This document shows positions 1-9,400 of a DNA stretch of 11,984 nucleotides, one piece after another; position 1 is the first letter of the stretch; each line of letters opens with the position of its first letter. The stretch is from Candidatus Delongbacteria bacterium (GTDB lineage Bacteria > Bacteroidota > Bacteroidia > Bacteroidales > ML635J-15): assembly GCA_027858215.1 (NCBI GenBank), contig JAQIDD010000068.1:1-11984 (forward strand). Reading direction: 5' to 3'. The notes beneath the pieces were generated by a model that was not told the DNA's origin, made no database searches, and saw nothing but the letters and a program-made list of their open reading frames with translations. Position numbers and translations under genes: made by a program.

Positions 1-726
1 ATCCGGATTCAGATTGTCACCTGCCGGATTTATAAGTGCTTTTGTATCATTGCGTGGATTTTTCACGGCTTTGCTTACCGGATAAGCATCCATTTTTTCA
101 GCAGGATAAGGTTTCAGACAAGCCGTAATATCAGTTAATGGTGTATTGGGATTAAGCCAAAGTCGTTCCTGTTTGGGGGTGAGAATAACAGGTGACCTGT
201 GGTGTGGAATTTTTTGTATGAGTTCATTGGGGGTAGTTGTAATGATGGAAAATCCGTCAATCTCATTTCCGGTATCCGGATGTTTCCAACTGTCCCATAT
301 ACCTGCAAACGCAAAAGGACGCTGTTTGTGTTTTAGAAATATCAAATAAGATTCATCCAATCCGTTGGCGGTGCTGCCTTCGTAAAAAGCATCAGCAATG
401 ACAAGACAACGTTGAGAACGGATGGGTTTTCGGAAAGCAGGTTTGCTGATGATATCTTTTGCTCCATGATAAGTGGGATCATTATCATGGTTTCGGTCAC
501 CTTCAGCCCTGGCATTGAATAAAAGCATGTTTTTCTTTGACCAGAAAGGGGTTAGTCCAAACCGAAACCGTTCGATTGTATTGGGATAACGGTCAGTAAT
601 AACCAAAGAATATTTTCCGGGGCTGATGTTGTAAGCGGGCGTATATTCCAGATTGTCTGGGATATTTACTTCAAAGCGGGAGGCTAGTTTTTCCAGTTTC
701 TGAACAAGTATAAATCTTCCACACAT
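1..726 (-). CDS. SRAP domain protein (YedK/HMCES family), 3' end outside the window
   Basis: SRAP proteins crosslink covalently to abasic sites in single-stranded DNA through Cys2 and so shield them from strand breakage; they also have a self-cleaving peptidase-like activity. The reading frame is open for 242 codons from an ATG at 726 to the window edge, and no stop is seen. The protein begins MCGRF, so Cys2 becomes the new N-terminus after Met removal. Further family landmarks in order are YNISPG (about residue 52), RFGLTPFW (55-62), NARAE (71-75, Asn71 and Arg73), RCLVIADAFYEG (106-117, catalytic Glu116), HHRSPVIL (175-182, catalytic His175, Arg177) and VSKAVKNPRND near the end. All catalytic residues are present. 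The usual FYEW motif reads FYEG here. At 242 residues it is already at typical family length, so only a short C-terminus should be missing. It is transcribed divergently from the protease gene. No Shine-Dalgarno sequence precedes the start, as is normal in Bacteroidota. Confidence 0.95.
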   Translation of the reverse strand, partial: MCGRFILVQKLEKLASRFEVNIPDNLEYTPAYNISPGKYSLVITDRYPNTIERFRFGLTPFWSKKNMLLFNARAEGDRNHDNDPTYHGAKDIISKPAFRKPIRSQRCLVIADAFYEGSTANGLDESYLIFLKHKQRPFAFAGIWDSWKHPDTGNEIDGFSIITTTPNELIQKIPHHRSPVILTPKQERLWLNPNTPLTDITACLKPYPAEKMDAYPVSKAVKNPRNDTKALINPAGDNLNPD

Positions 727-982
727 AAATCAGTTAATATTTATTCTAACTAAAATACAATATTTTAAAAAGAATCAAACATTTTATCAGTAATTTAAAT
801 TTTTCCTCAAGTAAAATATTTTTTTAACAATTAAAAATTGCATTCTTGCTTGTTACTATTAAGCATTCCCTGGACTTTAAATGTTTTTGAATTATGCGTT
901 TTTCTCAAGTATCAAATTCATGGTGACAACCATTTTCCATTTTGCAGCGTCAATAATATAGTTATAACTAAACCCATTCATT
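727..982. other. Divergent AT-rich intergenic region
   Basis: This region must hold the promoters of both the SRAP gene (leftward) and the protease gene (rightward). It is strongly AT-rich. Imperfect matches to the Bacteroidota -7 element TAnnTTTG are TGTTTTTG at 882-889 on the plus strand (one mismatch) and AATGTTTG, read on the minus strand from 783 to 776 (one mismatch). Neither has a convincing TTTG -33 partner about 20 bases upstream, so I do not call either as a promoter. A weak hairpin CAATT-aaa-AATTG lies near 828-840. No ribosome binding site is visible before either start. A short open frame beginning at 838 overlaps the protease start in another frame and has no recognisable content. 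Confidence 0.5.
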
Positions 983-3900
983 ATGAAAAATCTATTGACT
1001 TTTATTGTGCTGATTGTGTTTTCATTGGGAGCACTTAACGCACAAACAGTTGGAATTAACGAAGCAGAAGCGTATGCAGAGAATGTATTGTATTATCAAT
1101 ATGGAGAATCGGTGGATTTTCACACCGATAATGCGGTAACACGAAGTTCAGGGGAAGCCCCTTTATATTATACGTTCAGTGATGACAGTCATTTTGTGAT
1201 TATATCCGCCGAACGGTCATTTGAACCTGTATTGGCGTATTCGAACACATCCGGATTACCGGAAAATTCAGAAGATTTGCCTCCTGCTTTCATCGAATGG
1301 ATGGATGATTTGGCGGAACAGATAAGCTATGTCCGTGATCATGATATTGAAGCCAGTGAGCGTACAGCATCCAACTACGAGAAAATTACTGTCAGGGAAA
1401 GGGCTTCAGGGCAGACCCGCGGTGTCTCACCATTATTGTCAACCACCTGGAATCAGGGCTGTGGTTACAACGGTATGTGCCCTGCCGATGGCGCAGGCCC
1501 GTGTGGCCATGTTTATGCCGGTTGTGTGGCTACAGCCCAGGCCCAGGCTATGAAATATCATGCTCATCCTGTAAGTGGTGTAGGTAGCGAATGTTATACC
1601 CATTTTGATTATGGTGAATTGTGTGCTGATTATGCAGCAGCAACTTATGACTGGGCATCCATGCCCAATAATGTTAGCAGTCCCGAAGTGGAAGAGTTGA
1701 TGTACCATTGCGGTGTCTCGGTACAGATGAATTATGGGCCAAGTGGCTCCGGTTCATATACTTCAAGGGTGGATGATGCTTTGATGGAACATTTTGATTA
1801 CACAACAAACATGGATTATGTGAGCCGATGGAATTTCGACCCTGCAGATTGGGATGACCTCATGCGCAAGGAATGTGATAATGGACGTGTTGTTATCTAT
1901 AAGGGAACAGGTTCTGGTGGTCATGCTTTTGTCTTGGATGGTTATGATGATTTTGGCGGTTTCCATTTCAACTGGGGGTGGGGCGGTACAGCTGATGGTT
2001 TTTATACCATGGGAACCCTCAATCCCGCAGGTCAGAATTTTTCCAATTCTAATGATGGTATCATTGGTATGGAACCTGCTGCTGATTTTACAGGCCTTGA
2101 TTTTTCCGGGATGACTACATTAGCATGTGCATCCACTACCAATATTGACCTTTCAACAGGTACGTCTTATGTCAATGTGTATGGAGATGCATATATTACG
2201 GCGGCAGGAAAAGAACGTGTTTTTGACTTTACAACTTCATTGCCCGGACGCATTACCATTGACATCGAAAATCAGACCAGCGATGTGTCTGTCATATTGT
2301 TATCCCACCAACATCAGGATTCCGTACTGGCTTATGGGACAAACGGATTGATTTACGATGATTCAAATCCCAACACCTATTATTTGGTTTTAGATGGTGA
2401 GACCGCTCAGGATGTTACCTGTGATCTTCATGTGATTTGTCCCACCAATGATCCTGACTATATTACCACTTATATAGAGGTAAATCCAAATGTAATTGAA
2501 ACGAATCAAACCGGTGTGGGTTTTAAATCACGCGTAGAAAACATCGGAAACACTGATGGTTCAGCTTGTGATATGGCATATTATCTTTCGGATAATGATA
2601 CCCTGGATGGCGGAGACCCCCTACTGGGCACAACTTCAATACCCGTACTTGCTCCCGGGGAAGATGTTCTAGTAGAGTCAATTCACACCATGCCTGTTTT
2701 GCCGGTGGCAGGATATTATAATGTTATTGGTGTCCCGGATTACAATGATGTGATGACTGAAACGGTAGAGGACGACCAAATGGTTACCAATGTTCAGATA
2801 CCAGATACCGGATACCTGGATTGTTCCTCGGCAACAGCCATTTCTGATGGCGTATGGTATTATGATAACACGGCTGTTAATGGTGATTCTGCAATCAACC
2901 AATACGGCTGTGGTTGGAACATGACAGGCAACGAAATGGTGTATTCGCTGACATCACCCTATGATGGCATTGCTGAAGTATATTTCACTGAAAAGCATTT
3001 TGGCACAATGTCTCTCATGGTTCACCCGGTGTGTAATGAAAATGCCAATTGCCTGACTTCTGTTTCCATTTGGAACACAACGGATACGCTTGCTGTATCG
3101 CAATGTCAAATAGTCGGTGGTGTGGAGTATTATTTGGTTATTGACGGGGAAAATGACCTGAGTGGCGAGTTTGGCTTTAAAGTTGATTTTCCTGAAGAGT
3201 GTCCTGATGATACATTACAATACTGGGGAGAACCCGATCGCTGTGATGGAGACGGCCCGCTGAATATGCAGGTGTTATGGGGATACAGTGATTACCAATG
3301 GTATAAAGATGGGAATCCAATACCTGGAGCAACAGGTATGAACTACAATGCGGAAACATCCGGTGAGTATTATGCAGAGATCGCCGAAAACGGCTGTACG
3401 GTTGAAACGGATCATCTGAATGTGAATTTTAGCCCGGCACCTGATACTGCTGCCATTGAGGCGATGTCTGATACCGTGATTTGTGGTGGGGGTACTGTTG
3501 ATCTCGAAGTTACAGCAGTCACATCTTATGATATCCAGTGGTATAAAGATGGAGAACCAATTCCGGGAGCAACTTCAATTTCTTACAGTGCGGCTGAATC
3601 CGGAATATATCATGCTGATGTCATAAATGTTTCTTGTCACCTTGCATCCAATGAAATTGAGGCAGAAGTAAATCCCCTGCCTGTAGATATTGGTGATACC
3701 ATTCCTGTAGTTAATGATAGCCTTGTGTATCATTTTCCGTTGGATGATGATGCCGCTGATTTATCGCCTAACAATCATAGCATTTCTTCATGGTACTGGT
3801 ATCCCATGGATGATCATGACGGAAATTTTTGGTATGCACGCCAGTTTATTGATTCTGCAACCAGTGCCTATGTTTACAATCAGTTTGATAACCCCGAAAC

Positions 3901-6352
3901 GTTTACCCATTCCATGTGGTTTAAATCCAACGATGGAAATGGCGGTGTGTTGTTAGAATTTAATGATGATCCATGGAGCCCGGGAGGCACAGTTGACAGA
4001 TGTTTATACCTGGCCGATGATGGCAAACTGCATTTTTTCCTGAACAATTCAGGCTCGCCTGTTGAACTGGTCTCTGCTGCTAATTATAACGATGGCAACT
4101 GGCATCATGTTGTTGTTAAAGTTGGGACACAGACTGACATGGAAATTGACAACACGGAATTTATCAGTGATGTAACCAGCCTGAACCTTGATGATTTTAC
4201 CGGTTATTGGATATATGGAGGCAATGATATCCCATCAGGGGCCTCAGATCCACCTGCTTATGATTATTTTCTCGGAGGCATTGATGACCTCAGGTATTAT
4301 TCCAGGGTATTGAGCAGCCAGGAGACCATGTATTTCAACGAAACACACACGCTTGAAGCCGATCTTGCAAATGATACCGTGTGTGATAGCGGTATTGTGT
4401 ATGTTGATTTGCCCTATTCTCAACCCGGTATTCAGTATCTGGTTAGGGAAGTAAGCACGGGAGATACCTTGTCAGTAACTGATTATGGTACTGGTGCAGC
4501 CATTAGTATTGGCGGAGAAGTGTATAATAGTACCACTGATTTTGAAATTCTTACAACGGATTCGGTTAGCGGGTGTTACCGGGTACTAAGTGAAGTGTTT
4601 ACTTATGAAGTATTGCCAACGCTTACCCCGGATGTTACCATTTCTTCCGGTGCGGGGACAGATATTTGTGCCGGAGACAATATTAATCTTAGTTCATCGG
4701 CAACTGCGGGTGGTTCCAATCCTTCGTACAGCTGGTTGTTGAACGGAACTGCCATGGGAGAAACCGGGGCAACCATGATGACCAATTCACTTGCCGACGG
4801 TGACAGTGTTCAGCTGGTGATGGTTTCAAATTATAGCTGCCTGACCACCACAACGGATACCTCTGATGCTTTGCATTTCAATGTACAGGATTATCCATCC
4901 GTTAGCTTTACGCATGATACTACGTATTGTGCCAACGAGGATGTGAGTGTTACCTACACCGGAGATGTAACCGGCGTATCCATTGCATGGGAATTGAATG
5001 GCAACACTCAGTCAGAAACCGGTGGTGGCACGCATGATTTTGATTATTCCACTCCCGGCATGCTTGATATTACAGCCATTGCAACAACCACTTTTGGGTG
5101 CGAGACAAGCCATGCCGAAACCGCTGAAGTGTTTGCCAATCCGGTAGCGTCTTTTGATATGCCCGCCCACCTGTGTGAAAATCAGGAATTTCAGGTAGAA
5201 TATACCGGTACAGAAATAGATATGGATACTATTACCTGGGCTACCTCACCCGGACCTGCTCAGGATACATCAGGCCCCGGTATTCATACTTTTACCGCTT
5301 ATGGATCCGGAAGTTTTGATGTTTCCCTGTTTGTTGAAGACAACAATGGATGTACCGCCACTGCCATTTCAACATCACCTGTACATGCACAACCGGATGT
5401 GGACTTTACCCTTCCGCCGGATGGCTGCACTGGTCAGCAAATTACAGCGGAATATACAGGTACCACTTTTGATAATACAATTGTTTCCTGGGATGTTGAC
5501 GGTGTGGATCAGGGTATTCCTGCGCCGGGTACAGGAACACAACATTTGTACACTTCTTCAACCGGCTTGGTTGATGTAACAGCATCGGCTGTGACAGATT
5601 ATGGTTGTGTTGATGATACAACACTCAGTCTGACAGTTTATGAATCACCTGTTCCGCCTCTTGACGATACCACGTGGATATGTCCAAACACTCATACCCC
5701 GCTGGATGCAGAAAACCCTGGTTCTGATTACACCTGGACCAGTGGTGATACAACGCAGGTTATTGACTTGTATAATAACCCGGGTTACCTGGCTGTTATC
5801 ATTGATAACGGACATTGTTCCATTGTGGATACTACAGTGGTAGCTATGTATCCGGCAGATATGTACGAATTCCCTGAAGGTACAGATACGACAGTATGTG
5901 TCGGTGAATATCTTGATATGAGTATCCCTGCACCTTACGATAACAACGTTGAGTGGCACATTGGTTCTGATACTTTGTATGGCAATGCTTTACATTACCC
6001 ATATCCAGGGGTTGATTCCATCATGGTAGAAATGATTTCAGAAAATGACAACGGCTGCTGGGGACTGGATACTTTAATAGTCAATTATGAAGATTGCACC
6101 GGCATTGAGGATGTTTCAGGGGAATTATCTGTGCATGTGTATCCCAATCCGGCCAGAGCTATGTTGTTTATTGAATGTGCTGGTGGAGAATACGTCAACA
6201 TGTATGATATTACAGGCAGGCTATTGTTTGCTGAGAAAATATCATCCGGCAAAACAAGCATTGACCTGAAAGCAGTTTCTGAAGGCATGTATTTTATTGA
6301 AGTGTCAACAGGTAATCAGCGGATCATGAGAAAAGTTGAAGTGGTAAAATAG
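983..6352 (+). CDS. Secreted C10-family (SpeB-like) cysteine protease with multidomain adhesin-like tail and T9SS sorting domain
   Basis: This is a 1789-residue secreted endopeptidase of the streptopain (SpeB) family. Seen in order: a signal peptide (1-20, cleavage after LNA); a propeptide resembling the Spi/SpeB inhibitor pro-domain (about 21-145); and the catalytic domain (about 146-368) with Cys181 in AGCVATA, His314 in GGHAFVLDGYD, and Asn330-Trp331 in FHFNWGWGG. A tail follows: a PPC-like beta-sandwich (about 375-490), a CARDB domain (about 494-606), a second PPC-like segment (about 607-745), two Ig-like repeats (Trp773 and Trp853), a LamG/concanavalin-like domain (about 914-1118), PKD-like repeats (about 1215-1700) and a type A T9SS sorting domain (about 1715-1789, starting around VYPNP). 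T9SS would move it across the outer membrane and usually removes the sorting domain while anchoring or releasing the product. SpeB itself is about 400 residues, so most of this protein is tail. The start is supported by the signal peptide. The tail probably binds polymer, cell wall or host/matrix material; that part is inference. Confidence 0.95.
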   Translation: MKNLLTFIVLIVFSLGALNAQTVGINEAEAYAENVLYYQYGESVDFHTDNAVTRSSGEAPLYYTFSDDSHFVIISAERSFEPVLAYSNTSGLPENSEDLPPAFIEWMDDLAEQISYVRDHDIEASERTASNYEKITVRERASGQTRGVSPLLSTTWNQGCGYNGMCPADGAGPCGHVYAGCVATAQAQAMKYHAHPVSGVGSECYTHFDYGELCADYAAATYDWASMPNNVSSPEVEELMYHCGVSVQMNYGPSGSGSYTSRVDDALMEHFDYTTNMDYVSRWNFDPADWDDLMRKECDNGRVVIYKGTGSGGHAFVLDGYDDFGGFHFNWGWGGTADGFYTMGTLNPAGQNFSNSNDGIIGMEPAADFTGLDFSGMTTLACASTTNIDLSTGTSYVNVYGDAYITAAGKERVFDFTTSLPGRITIDIENQTSDVSVILLSHQHQDSVLAYGTNGLIYDDSNPNTYYLVLDGETAQDVTCDLHVICPTNDPDYITTYIEVNPNVIETNQTGVGFKSRVENIGNTDGSACDMAYYLSDNDTLDGGDPLLGTTSIPVLAPGEDVLVESIHTMPVLPVAGYYNVIGVPDYNDVMTETVEDDQMVTNVQIPDTGYLDCSSATAISDGVWYYDNTAVNGDSAINQYGCGWNMTGNEMVYSLTSPYDGIAEVYFTEKHFGTMSLMVHPVCNENANCLTSVSIWNTTDTLAVSQCQIVGGVEYYLVIDGENDLSGEFGFKVDFPEECPDDTLQYWGEPDRCDGDGPLNMQVLWGYSDYQWYKDGNPIPGATGMNYNAETSGEYYAEIAENGCTVETDHLNVNFSPAPDTAAIEAMSDTVICGGGTVDLEVTAVTSYDIQWYKDGEPIPGATSISYSAAESGIYHADVINVSCHLASNEIEAEVNPLPVDIGDTIPVVNDSLVYHFPLDDDAADLSPNNHSISSWYWYPMDDHDGNFWYARQFIDSATSAYVYNQFDNPETFTHSMWFKSNDGNGGVLLEFNDDPWSPGGTVDRCLYLADDGKLHFFLNNSGSPVELVSAANYNDGNWHHVVVKVGTQTDMEIDNTEFISDVTSLNLDDFTGYWIYGGNDIPSGASDPPAYDYFLGGIDDLRYYSRVLSSQETMYFNETHTLEADLANDTVCDSGIVYVDLPYSQPGIQYLVREVSTGDTLSVTDYGTGAAISIGGEVYNSTTDFEILTTDSVSGCYRVLSEVFTYEVLPTLTPDVTISSGAGTDICAGDNINLSSSATAGGSNPSYSWLLNGTAMGETGATMMTNSLADGDSVQLVMVSNYSCLTTTTDTSDALHFNVQDYPSVSFTHDTTYCANEDVSVTYTGDVTGVSIAWELNGNTQSETGGGTHDFDYSTPGMLDITAIATTTFGCETSHAETAEVFANPVASFDMPAHLCENQEFQVEYTGTEIDMDTITWATSPGPAQDTSGPGIHTFTAYGSGSFDVSLFVEDNNGCTATAISTSPVHAQPDVDFTLPPDGCTGQQITAEYTGTTFDNTIVSWDVDGVDQGIPAPGTGTQHLYTSSTGLVDVTASAVTDYGCVDDTTLSLTVYESPVPPLDDTTWICPNTHTPLDAENPGSDYTWTSGDTTQVIDLYNNPGYLAVIIDNGHCSIVDTTVVAMYPADMYEFPEGTDTTVCVGEYLDMSIPAPYDNNVEWHIGSDTLYGNALHYPYPGVDSIMVEMISENDNGCWGLDTLIVNYEDCTGIEDVSGELSVHVYPNPARAMLFIECAGGEYVNMYDITGRLLFAEKISSGKTSIDLKAVSEGMYFIEVSTGNQRIMRKVEVVK
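3293..3622 (+). repeat. Tandem Ig-like repeat pair inside the protease tail (240-bp period)
   Basis: Two copies of a Bacteroidota-type Ig-like motif, QWYKDGxPIPGAT, occur with their Trp codons exactly 80 codons (240 bp) apart (residues 773 and 853). Each is followed by a Y-x-A-x-x-SG-x-Y strand and a Cys. Over 87 aligned bases starting at 3296 and 3536 I count 60 identities (about 69%) by hand, so the duplication is visible in DNA as well as protein. This suggests a fairly recent internal duplication or a strongly constrained motif. Each unit also carries a Cys before and after the WYKDG core, which would suit one disulfide per domain. Confidence 0.8.
4892..5641 (+). repeat. Three PKD-like repeats in the protease tail (81-84 residue period)
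   Basis: Consecutive units begin near residues 1304 (YPSVSF), 1385 (ANPVASF) and 1469 (AQPDVDF), and a related boundary follows at 1553 (YESPVPP). Spacings are 81, 84 and 84 codons. Each unit has a Cys 11-13 residues after its first residue and a second Cys in a GC dipeptide about two thirds of the way through, next to a strand resembling the PKD VxLxVxDxxGC pattern. Two more Cys-containing modules of a related but different type follow, before the sorting domain. One disulfide per module is likely but not proven. Confidence 0.7.
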
Positions 6353-6413
6353 ATCGTTTGTTCCCTCAAATCCGTAATTAATTTACTGTATGCGGATGTG
6401 AGGTATTTCCAAA

Positions 6414-6451
6414 AGCAAAAGCCGCTATTGTTTCCAATGGCGGCTTTTGCT
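6414..6451. terminator. Bidirectional intrinsic terminator between convergent genes
   Basis: The arms 6414-6430 and 6435-6451 pair over 17 bp, with one T-G wobble (6426 with 6439), around a TTTC tetraloop (6431-6434). The stem has a GC-rich core GCCGC/GCGGC flanked by AAAA/TTTT. Short T-rich stretches follow on both sides (CTTT on the plus strand; TTTT when read on the minus strand). It starts 61 bases after the protease stop and lies 22 bases beyond the stop of the convergent DUF2723 gene, so it can serve both transcripts. Apart from it the 121-base intergenic gap holds nothing I recognise. Confidence 0.85.
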
Positions 6452-6473
6452 CTTTCACAGGAGGATAGAGGTA

Positions 6474-9400
6474 TTATATTCCCTGCAATCGAGGTTGTCT
6501 GCGATTTTGTTGCTGCGGGTAATTAAAATATTGTTCAAACAATGGTGTATGTTCCTGTAATGAAGTTTCGATCGCAGGCAAAATACCTTCACGTTGATGT
6601 CGTAACGCCATGCGGTAACAATCCTGTATGGTTTGTAACCCCATAGCAATTTCACGGGAATTGTCAGGAATTTTATCATCCGGCAATGAAAAATGGTACC
6701 GCAATTCCTTGTCATATAAAGATACGATATACAAGATGGTTTCATCGCCTTTTTCCGGTTTATCCAGTTGATACCATGCATTTGCCATAGCTGTTGAAAA
6801 AACGTCAGGCGTAAATACATCCATAGGAACCTGTTTCTCACAACGCTCCAGCACTTCTATTGCCCTGGCTGTATCCCCTTCATTTCGAAGCCTGTTGGCT
6901 AAGCGAACAAAGCGTTGCCTGAGCTGAACAATTTTTGTTGTCCTCCTGATGGTGTAATCAGCATAAACGCCAGGATCTTCTATATTGCCATAGTCAAAAT
7001 TGTTCATCATATTGTCGTATAAAACCTCTGTATCAATACGTGAATTATTGGATTTGATTGGAGTTAACCGGTATGAAAACCCATCCAGCTGGAAATAATT
7101 TCTGAGATTCAGCGTTTCATTGCGTCCCACAGAGGTGTAATAAATGGGGCGTTTCCATTCAAAATTAGCCAGCAGATCAATGATCATCAACTGGTTTTTC
7201 ATGATGTAGTCCTGTTTTGTATCCCAGCGGATTTCTTTTTCCATCAGGTGTGCATCCTCAGGTTTGACAATGCCACTTTCAACAGCGTTGGCTGAGTCAA
7301 CAGGCAATATCATTTTGGTTGTGGGATAGGTATAAAACACATCGCCGCTGCGGGTTTTGAGTTTGGATTTTGAATCATCAGCAATGAAATCAACAATCCT
7401 GTCTATGGGTTGATAGCCTTTGTATCCCGGTTGTTCATACAGGTACGTAATGTCCCTGGCTCCCGGTTCGTATGTTTCCTGTTCGAAGCTAAAAGGCATA
7501 GGTTCAGCTTCGTAGGTTTTCATTTTCATTTGGTCAATGTACCAGTTGCTGGCTACATAAGGCAAGCAACATACCTTTACATCCGTTCTGTAACCTTCAA
7601 CTTCCTGTGCATACCAAATGGGAAATGTATCATTGTCGCCATAAGTAAATAAAATACTGTTGGGTAAACATGAAGCCAGGTAATTATGAGCAAAGTCTCT
7701 CGCTACATATCTGTTGCTCCGGTCGTGGTCATCCCAGTTTTCTGCAGCCATTTTTAGAGGCACAAGCAGGCACAATCCAGTTGCAAGGCCTGCCATAACA
7801 GGCCCTTTTCCAATGTATTGCAAAAGTCTGTATATGCCAAGTGTTCCCAACCCAATCCATATACTGAATGCATAAAATGAACCGGCATAAGCGTAATCCC
7901 TTTCGCGTGGCTGATATGGGTATTGATTCAGGTAAAATACAATGGCAAGGCCTGTCATAATGAAAAGAAGCAACACAACCCATCCATCGTGTTTTTGCTT
8001 TTTAAAGTGGAAAATCAGACCAATTAAACCAAGCAACAAGGGAAGCATGTAATATTTATTGTGTGCTTTGTTTTTCAGATAGCCGGGGAGCATATCCTGA
8101 TCGCCTACCCTCGGGTTATCAATAAACGGTATGCCTGAAATCCAATTGCCATGGACGGTATTTCCATGTCCCTGGATGTCATTTGGGCGACCAGCAAAAT
8201 TCCACATAAAATAGCGCCCGTACATCCAGCCTACCTGGTATTTGAACAGGAATTTTAAATTTTCTCCAAAGGTGGGAAGCCTGTCGCCACGGATACCTGT
8301 CCAGCTTTTGTATGCCTGGACATGGTTGGGAGCGGAACTCCACATGCGCGGGAATAAGGTCAGGTGCTCCTTGTTATATTTGGAAATCCTTTTGTGATCA
8401 ACCACTTCATACTTGTTGTTTTTTCTCACATAAACCGGATCCCCCTCCTCAATAGCAGTGCGTTCGGAATTATAGTATTCACCGTAGAACAATGGCATAT
8501 CACCGTATTGTTCCCTGTTTAAGTAGGTGAGGAACTGATACATGTTATCCGGATCGTTTTGGTCCATGGGGGGTTCTGCCAACGATCTGATTATGATGAT
8601 TGAAAATGTGCTGTATCCTATCAGGATGAAAACAAAGGCCAGCATGACCGTATTTAGTAAAGGCTTGTAGTTATCGTATAATTTCCATGCGCCAAAAGCA
8701 ATGGCAGCTATGATCAAAATAGACAGGATGGTACTGCCCGTCATGAATGGCACACCAAGCAGGATTAAACCAATGACAATACAGGCAACCCCCATGTTTT
8801 TGTTGAACTTGTACTGTGTAAAATAAATGGAGCCGGCCAGGGATGCCAGCAAAAGAATTAACCAGGTAAATACGCCGGAATAGTAGGGGAGCCCCATGTT
8901 GTTAACAAAAAGGAGGTCGAATTTAAAGGATACTTTGGCAATGCCTGGAATAACACCGTACATAATTGAAGCAAGAGTCAATGCAGCTATTGCCAGCGCT
9001 CCAATAACACCTTTTTTGGTGGGTTTGTATTTTTTAAAATAATAAATAAACACCATAGCAGGAATAGCCAACAAGTTAAGGAGATGCACCCCGATGGATA
9101 AGCCAATGAGCAGGGCAATCAAAAGTATCCAGCGGTAAGCATGTTTAGAGTCAATGGCTTGTTCCCATCTGAGCATGGCCCAAAACACCACTGCTGTAAA
9201 CAGTGATGATGTTGCATAGGCTTCACCTTCGACTGCAGAAAACCAAAATGTGTCGGAAAACGTGTAAACCATAGCCCCGACAAATGAAGCTCCAATGACA
9301 GCAATGATTTTGGCTGTATTTAATTTATTATCAGGTGCAATGATGCGTTTGGCAAAATAGGCAATGGTCCAGAACAGGAACATGATGGTCAAAGCACTTG

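Noticed and set aside
820..845. Possible hairpin CAATT-aaa-AATTG in the divergent intergenic region
   Set aside because: Only five AT-rich base pairs; such palindromes are expected by chance in DNA this AT-rich.
838..1038. Plus-strand open frame of 66 codons overlapping the protease start
   Set aside because: It overlaps the signal peptide region in another frame, has no recognisable motif, and the protease signal peptide clearly marks 983 as the real start.
5645..5959. Minus-strand open frame of 104 codons inside the protease gene
   Set aside because: It is antisense to the PKD-like tail, with no motif or initiation context; the long open frame on the plus strand explains the region.
6455..6841. 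Minus-strand open frame of 128 codons over the 3' end of the DUF2723 gene
   Set aside because: It lies in a different frame of the same strand, has an odd Cys/Trp/Arg-rich composition and no motif, while the overlapping frame is a conserved family protein.
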